Below, in pieces: positions 34,553 through 42,533 of a stretch of DNA of 64,000 nt (positions within the stretch are counted from its first letter, which is position 1; each line of letters begins with the position of its first letter). Source of the stretch: Cupriavidus sp. AU9028 (GTDB taxonomy: Bacteria > Pseudomonadota > Gammaproteobacteria > Burkholderiales > Burkholderiaceae); the NCBI RefSeq assembly GCF_019795295.1, contig NZ_JAIMCG010000005.1, positions 1 to 64,000 on the forward strand, given 5' to 3'. The translations under genes were made by a program, and so were the position numbers. Under the pieces are notes generated by a model that was not told the DNA's origin, searched no databases, and was given only the letters and a program-made list of their open reading frames with translations.

Positions 34553-35317
34553 ATGCCTGATATCCATTGGCTGCCCGCCCTGCTTACCCTGCTGCTCGGC
34601 GGCGCGCTTGGCGCGCTGGGGGGACTGTTCGGCATCGGCGGCGGCCTGCTGGCCATTCCCGCCCTCGGGATGCTGTACGGCATGGACCAGCAGCTGGCGC
34701 AGGGCACCTCGCTGGTGATGATCGCGCCCAACGTGCTGATCGGCTTCTGGCAGTATCGGCGCCGCGCCAATATCGCGCTGCGCACGGCGGTGGTGCTGGG
34801 CCTGTCGGCAGTCGCGGCCACCTATGTCTTCGCCCGCCTGGCCACCGCAATGGACCCGGTGCTGCTGCGGCGCATCTTCGCCTGCTTCATGATCGGCATG
34901 GCGCTGTACTTTCTGTGGCGGCTGTTGCCGGGGCGCGCGGTGCCCGTCGAGCAGCGCCGGCTGTCGGACCGCTGGTTGCCCGCGGTCGGCGCGGTCGGCG
35001 GCGCGTTCTCGGGTTTTTTCAGCGTCGGCGGCGGCGTGATCGCCGCGCCCGCGATGGTCGGGCTGTTCGGCATGCGGCAGGCCGAGGCGCAAGGGCTGGC
35101 GCTGGCGCTGGTCACGCCTGGCGCGGTGGTCGCGCTGGGCACCTACGCCCATGCCGGCCACGTGGACTGGGTCAGCGGCATCCCGCTGTCGATCGGCGGC
35201 ATGCTGACGATCTCGTGGGGTGTCGCGCTCGCGCACCGGATGCCCGAGCGGCGCTTGCGGGCGATGTTCTCGGTCTGCCTGATCGCCACCGCGGTGGTCA
35301 TGCTGATCCGCGGCTAG
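34553..35317 (+). CDS. TauE/SafE-family membrane exporter
   Basis: 254 residues with about eight hydrophobic segments. The duplicated glycine motif GGLFGIGGGLLAIPAL near the start and FFSVGGGVIAAPAMVGLFG in the second half define the family (sulfite, sulfonate or organic acid exporters). Divergent from the metal efflux operon. A TATGAT -10-like box at 34491-34496 could drive it, but its -35 is poor. Substrate unknown. Confidence 0.8.
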   Translation: MPDIHWLPALLTLLLGGALGALGGLFGIGGGLLAIPALGMLYGMDQQLAQGTSLVMIAPNVLIGFWQYRRRANIALRTAVVLGLSAVAATYVFARLATAMDPVLLRRIFACFMIGMALYFLWRLLPGRAVPVEQRRLSDRWLPAVGAVGGAFSGFFSVGGGVIAAPAMVGLFGMRQAEAQGLALALVTPGAVVALGTYAHAGHVDWVSGIPLSIGGMLTISWGVALAHRMPERRLRAMFSVCLIATAVVMLIRG

Positions 35318-35397
35318 CGCTGCCCGACCTTCCAGGCCGGCCGGGCGCGGTGCTCGCGTTACACTGACCGGCTCCATCCCTTTCCTGCCGTTTCGCC

Positions 35398-36012
35398 TTG
35401 CCCACCTACACCCTCGCCGCTGCCGTCCAGGCCGAGATCGACATCCGCAAGAGCCGCTTCCTGGCCCTGGCCATCCCGGTGGCCGACCGCGAGGAGGCGA
35501 TGCGCGTGCTGGCCGCGCTGCGGGCCGACCATGCGACGGCGACGCACGTCTGCTGGGCGCTGCTGGCCGGCGGGCAATCGGGCATGTCCGACGACGGCGA
35601 GCCCTCCGGCACGGCGGGGCGGCCGATCCTCGAAGTGCTGCGCCATCACGAACTCGACGGGGTGCTGGCCGCGGTGGTGCGCTACTACGGCGGCATCAAG
35701 CTCGGCGCGGGCGGGCTCGTGCGGGCCTATACCGATGCCATCGCCGCGGCGCTGAAGCTGGGCGAGCGAATCGAACGGATCCCCTTCGCGCAGCTCGACA
35801 TCGAGGTCGATTACGCCGACGAGGACCGTGTGCGGCGCTGGGCCGAGCAGCACGGGTATGCCGTCGGCGAAGGCAGCTACGACATGCGCGTACGGCTGCC
35901 CGTGCGCATGCCCGCCACCGATACCGACGCGGCCGCCAGCACGCTGCGCGACCTGACCCACGGCAAGGGCATCGTTCGCCCCGCTGCCGACAACGAGCCG
36001 GACCGGGCATGA
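35398..36012 (+). CDS. IMPACT-family protein (YigZ-like)
   Basis: 204 residues from a TTG at 35398; no better start is available before the conserved IDIRKSRFLALA. The UPF0029 domain covers about 10-125 with HVCWALLAGGQSGMSDDGEPSGTAGRPI and VVRYYGGIKLGAGGLVRAY, and a DUF1949 domain follows. IMPACT proteins modulate translation in eukaryotes; bacterial function is unclear, though structures suggest nucleic-acid binding. The TGA overlaps the ATG of the ferredoxin gene. Confidence 0.8.
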   Translation: MPTYTLAAAVQAEIDIRKSRFLALAIPVADREEAMRVLAALRADHATATHVCWALLAGGQSGMSDDGEPSGTAGRPILEVLRHHELDGVLAAVVRYYGGIKLGAGGLVRAYTDAIAAALKLGERIERIPFAQLDIEVDYADEDRVRRWAEQHGYAVGEGSYDMRVRLPVRMPATDTDAAASTLRDLTHGKGIVRPAADNEPDRA

Positions 36013-36308
36013 GCACGCCGACCAGGCCGGCGCTGCGCATCCGGCTGCATCCCTCGGGCGCGACCTTCGCTGCCGAGCCTGGCCAGTCCGTACTGGAAGC
36101 GGCGGCGGCGGCGGGCATCCGCCTGCCCAGTTCCTGCCGCAACGGCACCTGCCGCGCCTGCATGTGCCGGCGCCTGGCAGGGAACATCGACTACCGGATC
36201 GAGTGGCCCGGATTGAGCCTGGACGAAAAGGACGACGGCTGGATGTTGCCCTGCGTCGCCTGTGCCCGCACCGATCTGGAAATCGAGGCGAGGCCGCTGC
36301 CGGCCTAA
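36009..36308 (+). CDS. Plant-type [2Fe-2S] ferredoxin
   Basis: 99 residues. The cluster ligands follow the C-x4-C-x2-C pattern in SSCRNGTCRACMC, with a fourth cysteine about 30 residues later in LPCVACA. Small stand-alone electron carrier. It is translationally coupled to the IMPACT gene by ATGA, and its stop codon overlaps the stop of the convergent depolymerase-like gene. Confidence 0.85.
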   Translation: MSTPTRPALRIRLHPSGATFAAEPGQSVLEAAAAAGIRLPSSCRNGTCRACMCRRLAGNIDYRIEWPGLSLDEKDDGWMLPCVACARTDLEIEARPLPA

Positions 36309-37573
36309 GCCACCGCACGCCGGCCCGCGCCGGCTTCGGCCGCCACCGGTGCGGCGGCATCGAAGAACGCGAACGCCAGCCGCAGCGCGTCCGGTCCTGC
36401 CGGATCGGCGTATGCCTGCGATGCGGGGCCACCGCTCCAGGCGTGCCCCATGCCATCGATCCGCACCAGCCGGACATACGGCCGACCGTCATGGCGCCAA
36501 TCGAGCACGGTGATCGCCCGCCGCGTTCCGCGCTGGATCGTACGGGGCGCGCTCGCGCGCAGCGCGCTGCGCGCCGACAGCATCAGCCACAGGTTGACAC
36601 TGGCCGCGGCATTGTCGAAGGCCACCACCCGGTCCGCGTCGCCATGCAGCAGCAACAGCGGCGGCGGCGTGCGCCCCGCCAGCCGCAATTGCAGCGCCTG
36701 CATCTGCGCGGCCGAGGGCTGGCCGATCGCGCCGCGCATCACGCGCGCCGCTTCGGTGGCGTTGCTGGCCACATGCGGCACGGCGCCGGAGTGCGAGCCG
36801 ACCGCCGCGAAGCGGTCCGGATAGCGCAGCGCCATGGTCTGCGCCATTGCCCCGCCCGCCGACAGGCCCAGCAGGTAGATTTCGCTGCCGCGCACCGGAT
36901 ACAGCGCGCCGACATGATCGACGATGGCCATCAGCAGCGACGCCTCCGCGGCCGCAATGGCTTCGCCGCGGAACCAGTTCCAGCAGCGATTGGGATTGGC
37001 GCGCGAGGACTGCTCGGGCAGCAGCACCATGCAGCCGCGCTGCCGCGCGAACGCCGCGGCACGGGTGCAGACGGCGAAGCTGCCCGCGTCCTGCGCGCAG
37101 CCGTGCAGCAGCACCAGCAGCGGCGCCGGTGCCGCGCGGCTCGGCTCCTGCGGCAGATAGAGCCGATAGTGGCGCAGCGTCAGCGGACTGCTCCCCCAGC
37201 TTCCCTCGATCCAGCGCCCGCCTGCGCGCGCGTTCGGTGCGGGGACCGGCGAGGCGACGCCGGAAAACGCGCGCCGCAGCGCCTCGGCCTGGGAGGAGGA
37301 CGCGGCCAGCGCGGTGGCGGCCAGCCCTTTGGATGCCGAACGCTTGCGTCCCGGGGATCGGACGGGCCTGGTTGCCGTGGCGCTGGCCTTGGCCGCCGCC
37401 TTGGTCGCTGCCTTCGTCCCGTTAGCTGCGTCGGTCAGCGTGCGCGCGAGGCTGCGGCCGACCATCCGGTGCGCCCGCTCCAGCTGCCGTGCGGCGGTCT
37501 TGCCCAGGCTTGCCCATGAGGCGAGCGACGATTGCCGCCTGCCTGCGCGCTTGCGACGCGGCTTTTGTGCCAT
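36305..37573 (-). CDS. PHB-depolymerase-family esterase with a basic N-terminal extension
   Basis: 422 residues from the ATG at 37573 (CAAGGAAAAAGCGC ahead). The alpha/beta-hydrolase part (about 130-410) has LVLLHGCAQDAGSF, the nucleophile elbow LLGLSAGGAMA, and the late HGDAD and GMGHAWSGG blocks with catalytic Asp and His; this is the extracellular short-chain PHA depolymerase type 1 catalytic domain. The first 110 residues are strongly basic and Ala/Lys/Arg/Thr-rich (TKAATKAAAKASAT), with no hydrophobic signal, so this copy is probably cytoplasmic and may bind a polyanion or granule. Substrate not proven. Confidence 0.8.
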   Translation of the reverse strand: MAQKPRRKRAGRRQSSLASWASLGKTAARQLERAHRMVGRSLARTLTDAANGTKAATKAAAKASATATRPVRSPGRKRSASKGLAATALAASSSQAEALRRAFSGVASPVPAPNARAGGRWIEGSWGSSPLTLRHYRLYLPQEPSRAAPAPLLVLLHGCAQDAGSFAVCTRAAAFARQRGCMVLLPEQSSRANPNRCWNWFRGEAIAAAEASLLMAIVDHVGALYPVRGSEIYLLGLSAGGAMAQTMALRYPDRFAAVGSHSGAVPHVASNATEAARVMRGAIGQPSAAQMQALQLRLAGRTPPPLLLLHGDADRVVAFDNAAASVNLWLMLSARSALRASAPRTIQRGTRRAITVLDWRHDGRPYVRLVRIDGMGHAWSGGPASQAYADPAGPDALRLAFAFFDAAAPVAAEAGAGRRAVA

Positions 37574-37625
37574 GCGCTTTTTCCTTGCAAGGGTTGGCTT
37601 GACCGATTGCTGGCGCGAAACTGGA

Positions 37626-38381
37626 TCACGCCAGCCCACGCCACGCAAGGTCCGCGCCCAGCAGCAGCAGTCCGACGAAAAATACGCGGCGGAAGCGCGC
37701 GGGTGGAATGCGGTGCCGCAGACGCTGCCCCACCCACATTCCGACCAGCGCCGGCACCAATGCCGCCAGCGAGGCGCCCAGCACCGCAGGATGCCACAGC
37801 ACGCCGCCCATCGACAGCGTCACGGCGAGCGCCAGCGTGGACACCGTGAACGACAGCCCCAGCGCCTGCACCAGGTCGTCGCGCGCCAGACCCAGCCCTT
37901 GCAGATATGGCACGGCCGGAATCACGAACACGCCGGTGACCGCCGTAATCGCACCGGTTACCAGTCCGATCGACGGGCCCAGCCAGCGCTCCGCTGCCGC
38001 CGGCACCGCCATCTGCCAGGACGCGAGGCCAACCACCGCATACAGGATCAACGCCGCGCCCAGCGCCGCGCTGGCATGGCGCACCTCGCCCGGGGGCGCC
38101 AGCATGCCGACCGCCACGGTGCCGAGCACGATGCCGACGAACATGGGCCAGAGGCGCGCCACCAGCTCGCCGAGTCGCGCACCCCCCGCGATCTGCACCG
38201 CGTTGGTCACCATCGATGGCGCCACCAGCAACGCGGCCGCGTGCCCGGGCGCCATCACCACGCCAAGCAGGCCTACCGCGACGGTCGGCAGGCCCATGCC
38301 AACCACCCCCTTGACGAAACCGGCCAGCAGAAAGGTCAGTCCGATATAGACGACGTGATTGTCGAATTGCAGCGCCTCCAT
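37626..38381 (-). CDS. TauE/SafE-family membrane exporter (second copy)
   Basis: 251 residues, about eight hydrophobic segments. FLLAGFVKGVVGMGLPTVAVGLLG and the second-half VTGAITAVTGVFVIPAVPYLQGLGL are the family motifs. The ATG touches the TGA of the upstream monooxygenase gene, so the two form an operon, divergent from an ArsR-type regulator that probably controls them. Confidence 0.85.
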   Translation of the reverse strand: MEALQFDNHVVYIGLTFLLAGFVKGVVGMGLPTVAVGLLGVVMAPGHAAALLVAPSMVTNAVQIAGGARLGELVARLWPMFVGIVLGTVAVGMLAPPGEVRHASAALGAALILYAVVGLASWQMAVPAAAERWLGPSIGLVTGAITAVTGVFVIPAVPYLQGLGLARDDLVQALGLSFTVSTLALAVTLSMGGVLWHPAVLGASLAALVPALVGMWVGQRLRHRIPPARFRRVFFVGLLLLGADLAWRGLA

Positions 38382-38774
38382 TCAACGGCCCCCCTCGGGC
38401 AGCGTCTGCGCGGCCTTGCCATGCCCCGCCTCGCCGTGCACCGCCTTGCTGTCGGCCGGCGCCTGCTCCCGCTCCTCCATGCCATAGTCGCGCAGCACCT
38501 GCGCCACGCGCAGCCGATATCCGCCGAACACGCCGCCGCGCCCGGCCTGCTGCGCCAGGCGATGCTCGGCCGTGTTGCGCCACGCCTGGACCGCGGCCTC
38601 GTCGCGGAAGAACGACAGCGACAGCAGCTTGTTGGGATCGGTCAGGCTCTGGAAGCGCTCGACCGAGATGAAGCCGTCGATCGATTCGAGAACCGGCCGC
38701 AGCCGCGCGGCAATATCCAGATAGGCTTGCGTTCGCCCTGCTGCGGGCTCCACCTCGAAAATCACGGCAATCAT
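38382..38774 (-). CDS. Antibiotic-biosynthesis-monooxygenase (ABM) domain protein
   Basis: 130 residues. An ABM ferredoxin-like fold occupies about 1-95: MIAVIFEVEPAAG, a helix, GFISVERFQSL, then SLSFFRDEAAVQAWR. A polar His/Lys-containing tail of about 30 residues follows. Such small proteins oxidise quinol- or heme-like compounds, or act as stress sensors. First gene of a two-gene operon with the exporter. Confidence 0.75.
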   Translation of the reverse strand: MIAVIFEVEPAAGRTQAYLDIAARLRPVLESIDGFISVERFQSLTDPNKLLSLSFFRDEAAVQAWRNTAEHRLAQQAGRGGVFGGYRLRVAQVLRDYGMEEREQAPADSKAVHGEAGHGKAAQTLPEGGR

Positions 38775-38849
38775 GGCGTCGGTTCCTGCTGTTGGGTCCG
38801 GAGAAAAAGGCGCGCACCGGCAAGGCGCCGCGCCGTCTTGTTCTGCGCA

Positions 38850-38865
38850 AGTATCGTCCTATACT
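38850..38865. promoter_or_regulatory. Operator-like inverted repeat over the ArsR-gene promoter
   Basis: AGTAT and ATACT flank a 6-bp spacer as a perfect inverted repeat; the right arm overlaps a -10 box TATACT (38860-38865) with TTGTTC (38838-38843) 16 bp upstream. Fits an autoregulatory site for the ArsR-type regulator. Confidence 0.45.
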
Positions 38866-38895
38866 GGCATTCGTTGTTTCACCTCGGGATGAACT

Positions 38896-39582
38896 ATGGA
38901 ATACGCACCGGGCATCAGCCAGCTGGCCGGCCTGCTCGCCGATCCGGGCCGGGCCGCCATGCTGTGGGCCCTGATGGATGGCAGTGCCCGGCCCGCGGGC
39001 GAGCTGGGCCTGATCGCCGGATTATCCGCGTCATCGACCAGCGGCCATCTGGCCAGGCTCGCCGAGGGCGGCTTGCTCGCGGTGGAAACGCACGGCCGCA
39101 ACCGCTATTACCGCCTGGCGACGCCGGAGATCGGCGTTGCCATCGAGGCGCTGGCGGCCGCCTCCGACGCCAGCCGTCCGCCGCGCCGGCTGGTGCCGGC
39201 GTCCCGCACGGCCCCTGCGCAGCTGCGGCACGCGCGCACGTGCTACGACCATCTGGCCGGAGAACTGGCAGTGGCGTTGCTTTCGCGGATGACGAATGCC
39301 GGCTGGCTGGAACCGCAACAGCAACAATTGAGTCTGTCCGTGCAGGGCGAGCGGGCACTGGCGGAGTTGGGCGTCGACATCGACGGCGCCCGCCGCAAGC
39401 GCCGCCGTTTCGCCTGCACCTGTCCCGACTGGAGCGAGCGCAAGCCGCACCTGGGGGGCGCGCTGGGCGCGGCATTGCTGGACGCGATGCTGGCCCACCG
39501 CTGGATCGAGCGCACGCCCGAGTCCAGGGCGCTGCGCGTGACGCCGGCCGGCACGCGGGAATTTGCCCGGCTGGCGCTTTGA
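38896..39582 (+). CDS. ArsR-family winged-helix regulator
   Basis: 228 residues. The N-terminal winged helix (about 5-90) has AMLWALMDGSARPAGELGLIAGLSASSTSGHLARLAEGGLL and the wing HGRNRYYRL. The C-terminal half contains a second winged-helix-like segment and four cysteines (near 115 and 175 in ACTCPDW). The cysteines could bind metal or sense oxidants. Divergent from the ABM/TauE operon, its probable target. Confidence 0.85.
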   Translation: MEYAPGISQLAGLLADPGRAAMLWALMDGSARPAGELGLIAGLSASSTSGHLARLAEGGLLAVETHGRNRYYRLATPEIGVAIEALAAASDASRPPRRLVPASRTAPAQLRHARTCYDHLAGELAVALLSRMTNAGWLEPQQQQLSLSVQGERALAELGVDIDGARRKRRRFACTCPDWSERKPHLGGALGAALLDAMLAHRWIERTPESRALRVTPAGTREFARLAL

Positions 39583-39598
39583 CTGGAGGAGACCGACG

Positions 39599-40102
39599 GT
39601 GAGCGGGAGACTGGACGACGATACGCGCCAGGCGGTGGAGCGGCTGCTCGGCATGATCAATTTCGACGACGGCGTGATGATCGAGAAGCAGCTTGCACTG
39701 CTGGACGAAGCGCTGGAAGAGAGCGAGGAGATTCCGGACGGCGCCGAACTGCTGCGCATGGTGCAGGAAGCGATCGACTGGGAAGCGGGCTTCGAGGTCG
39801 AGCAGACCGACAGTGCCACCTTCATCGACTGCCTGAACCAGCTGGCCGCGCGCCTGGACATCGTGCTGGACTGGGGCGTGGACGATCCGGAAGACGAGGA
39901 CTTCCTCGGCGGGACGTCGGTGGCGGAGCTGATGGAGCAGGCGCACGAGCAGCTGCGCGCGATGGGCATCACGCTATGGCACTGGGAAAGCGGTGCCGGC
40001 GTCTATGCCGGCTGGCTGGCCCGCAGCGACGATGAGGAAGAGATTCTTGCCGTCGCGGAACAGCTGGACGTGGAAGTGCGAAGCGGGGACCAGCCGTTCT
40101 AG
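39599..40102 (+). CDS. Uncharacterised acidic protein
   Basis: 167 residues from a GTG at 39599, chosen because GGAGGAG sits 7 nt upstream; the frame to 39563 has none. Very acidic and soluble, with a Glu-rich helical N-terminal half and WHWESG/YAGWLA in the C-terminal half. I do not recognise a family with confidence. It follows the ArsR gene by 16 bp on the same strand and may be co-transcribed with it. Confidence 0.65.
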   Translation: MSGRLDDDTRQAVERLLGMINFDDGVMIEKQLALLDEALEESEEIPDGAELLRMVQEAIDWEAGFEVEQTDSATFIDCLNQLAARLDIVLDWGVDDPEDEDFLGGTSVAELMEQAHEQLRAMGITLWHWESGAGVYAGWLARSDDEEEILAVAEQLDVEVRSGDQPF

Positions 40103-40160
40103 GGGTGTCGGTCGCCCTGGCAGACCAATCCCTCTACCCGGCCCTCTCCCCTTGAACCGC

Positions 40161-41126
40161 TCAGGCGGCGGCATCTTCTCCCGCAGCCCCCGCTTCCCGC
40201 CGGGCCGCGGCCCCCGCCGGCGCGCGCCGCGGTGCCGCCGGCTGCAGCATGCCTTCCATCAGATCGAGCAGGGCCCGCACGCTGGCCGGCATCAGCTTGC
40301 GCGCCGGCATCAGGACATAGACCTTCAGCGGCGAGGAACTGCAGGCCGGCAGCAGCCGCACCAGCAATCCTTCCCGCACCTGCTCCTCGACGAAATTGGG
40401 CGACAGCCGCGCGACGCCAATCCCGGCGATGGCGGCCTTGCGGCGAATCTCCGCGTTATGCGTGCGGATGCGTGGGGCCACCGGCAGCGTGGCGATCTCC
40501 ACGCCCTCGCGCAAAAACTCCCAGCGACGGTCCCCGGCGTTGCCAATGGTCGGCCAGCCCGCCAGATCGCCGGGCGTGCGCGGCAACCCATAGCGCTGGA
40601 TCAACGCGGGCGCGGCGTAGAAGGCCCGCTCCACCAGCACCACCCGCTTGCTGGCCAGCGAACTGTCGTGCAGCGTGGTGTTGGTCATCACGAAGGCGAG
40701 GTCGTAGCCGTGCTTGAGCATGTCCGGCTGATCCCAGGTGACATCGATGTCCACGTTCAGGTCCGGATGCAACGCGAGCAGGCGCGACAGGCTCGGCGCC
40801 AGATGCTGCGAGCCGACCTCGTAGGGCGTAGCGATGCGCAGCGTGCCCGAGACGCGCTCGCTGACGGAGGCCGCCTCGGTGCTGATCTCGCGCAGCGCAA
40901 CGAAATGCGGCGCGATCCGTTCGTAAAGCGATTGCCCCTGCTGGGTCACGCGCACGCGGCGCGTGGTGCGCTCGAACAGCCGGAAGCCCAGCTGCGTTTC
41001 CAGCCGGGCAATGGCCGCGCTGGCGGAAGACTTGGGCACCTCGGCAAGCTCGGCGCCCTGCGTAAAACTGCCGGCCTCCACGACCCGGCAGAAAATCTCC
41101 CAGTCCTTCCATTCGATGGTCTTCAT
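40161..41126 (-). CDS. LysR-family transcriptional regulator
   Basis: 321 residues from the ATG at 41126 (AAGGAATGCC ahead). Typical winged helix at 5-65 (WEIFCRVVEAGSFTQGAELAEVPKSSASAAIARLETQLGFRLFERTTR) followed by the periplasmic-binding-like effector domain. The Ala/Arg-rich tail of about 25 residues is probably disordered. Lies downstream of the alcohol dehydrogenase gene on the same strand; target unknown. Confidence 0.85.
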   Translation of the reverse strand: MKTIEWKDWEIFCRVVEAGSFTQGAELAEVPKSSASAAIARLETQLGFRLFERTTRRVRVTQQGQSLYERIAPHFVALREISTEAASVSERVSGTLRIATPYEVGSQHLAPSLSRLLALHPDLNVDIDVTWDQPDMLKHGYDLAFVMTNTTLHDSSLASKRVVLVERAFYAAPALIQRYGLPRTPGDLAGWPTIGNAGDRRWEFLREGVEIATLPVAPRIRTHNAEIRRKAAIAGIGVARLSPNFVEEQVREGLLVRLLPACSSSPLKVYVLMPARKLMPASVRALLDLMEGMLQPAAPRRAPAGAAARREAGAAGEDAAA

Positions 41127-41286
41127 GGCATTCCTTGCACACGCCCCTTGCCGTGGCGCGCGGGGGGCCATTCTGCCATGGGCACGACCGGCTCGCTCGG
41201 CGAAACAACGGCGCGGGGGCCGGCCAGGCGGGACGCGAGCGCCCTGATGAGAGCGGCCTCGATGGCACGGTCAACGCCTGGACGCA

Positions 41287-41367
41287 GATCCGCACGTCGG
41301 TGGAAGAGAGTCGGGTGGATCCGGATGCCGCCCACAGGGCAAGGTGTGTATCGAGCAGCAGTTTCAC
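41287..41367 (-). pseudogene. N-terminal remnant of a VapC (PIN) toxin gene
   Basis: From GTG 41367 the minus strand encodes VKLLLDTHLALWAASGST and a few more residues, the characteristic start of VapC PIN-domain toxins with the first catalytic aspartate. Similarity stops after about 27 codons and the rest of the domain is missing. It lies 28 bp past the alcohol dehydrogenase stop. Read as a deletion remnant of a toxin-antitoxin locus. Confidence 0.4.
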
Positions 41368-41394
41368 CGAAGGCGAAAGCAATGATGCGAGCCG

Positions 41395-42477
41395 TTACTG
41401 GAAAACAATCACCGACCGCGCCACCTCCCCCTTTCGCAGCGCGGCGAAGGCATCGTTGATTCCCTCCAGCGGAAGCCGCTGCGAGATCATCGCGTCCAGC
41501 TCCAGCCGGCCGCCCAGATAGAAGTCCACCAGCCGCGGCATGTCGATCGGGAACCGGTTCGAACCCATCATCGAGCCCTGGATGCGCTTCTCGGCGAGGA
41601 AGTCAGTGCCTTTCAGCTCGATCTTGACGCCCGGCGGCAGCATGCCGATGACGGTCGCCGCGCCACCTCGGCGCAGCATGGCGAAGGCCTGCTCGGCCGT
41701 GGTCTTCAGCCCGATGGCCTCCAGCGCGTGATGCACGCCGCCATGGGTGAGCGTGCGCACGGCCTCCACGGGATCGGTCGCGCTGGCGTCGATGGTATCC
41801 GTCGCGCCAAAGCCAAGGGCGAGCTCGAGCTTGCTGGCCAGCCGGTCGATGGCGATGATGCGGCCCGCGCCGGCGAGCGCGGCGGCGTTGATGGCCGCGA
41901 GGCCAACGCCGCCGCAACCGATCACCGCCACCGTTTCACCCGGCCGCACCCCGGCGGTATGCGCCACCGCGCCGAAGCCGGTCATCACCGCACAGCCGAT
42001 CAGCGCCGCGCGGTCCAGCGGCATGTCGGGCCGGATCGCCACCAGCGCATGCTCGTGCACCAGCATCTTCTCAGCGAAGGCGGACAGGTTCAGGAACTGG
42101 TGCATCTGGCCCTTGGGCGAGGCCAGGCGCGGCGCTTCGTCCTCGCCACGGCGGGTGTCCGTCGCCAGGCACAGCGACAGCCGGCCGCCGAGGCAGAACT
42201 CGCAATGGCCGCAGTAGGCCGACAGGCAGGTCACCACATGGTCGCCCGGACGCACCGTGCGCACCCCGGCGCCGACCTTTTCCACCACGCCGGCGGCCTC
42301 ATGGCCGAGCACCACCGGCATGGCGAAGGGATACGTGCCATCGAGGAAGTGCAGGTCGGAATGGCATACGCCGGCGGCGGCGGTGCGCACCAGCACCTCG
42401 CGCGGGCCGGGCTCGCCGATCTCGATGTCCTCGATCGCGAGCGGCGTTCCTGGTTGATGCAGCACGGCAGCCTTCAT
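41395..42477 (-). CDS. Zinc-dependent alcohol dehydrogenase (class III-like MDR)
   Basis: 360 residues from the ATG at 42477 (AGGAGAGAGACG ahead). Catalytic zinc ligand C38 in GVCHSDLHF, GHEAAGVVE, the structural zinc lobe CGHCEFCLGGRLSLC, and the Rossmann motif VIGCGGVGLAA. Closest in pattern to the NDMA- or mycothiol-type and aryl-alcohol MDR dehydrogenases. Oxidises a primary alcohol with NAD; substrate unknown. Confidence 0.85.
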   Translation of the reverse strand: MKAAVLHQPGTPLAIEDIEIGEPGPREVLVRTAAAGVCHSDLHFLDGTYPFAMPVVLGHEAAGVVEKVGAGVRTVRPGDHVVTCLSAYCGHCEFCLGGRLSLCLATDTRRGEDEAPRLASPKGQMHQFLNLSAFAEKMLVHEHALVAIRPDMPLDRAALIGCAVMTGFGAVAHTAGVRPGETVAVIGCGGVGLAAINAAALAGAGRIIAIDRLASKLELALGFGATDTIDASATDPVEAVRTLTHGGVHHALEAIGLKTTAEQAFAMLRRGGAATVIGMLPPGVKIELKGTDFLAEKRIQGSMMGSNRFPIDMPRLVDFYLGGRLELDAMISQRLPLEGINDAFAALRKGEVARSVIVFQ

Positions 42478-42533
42478 CGTCTCTCTCCTGTTTGATTGGT
42501 GATGGCCGTGGTCCGTGGCGAGACGACCCGGCC

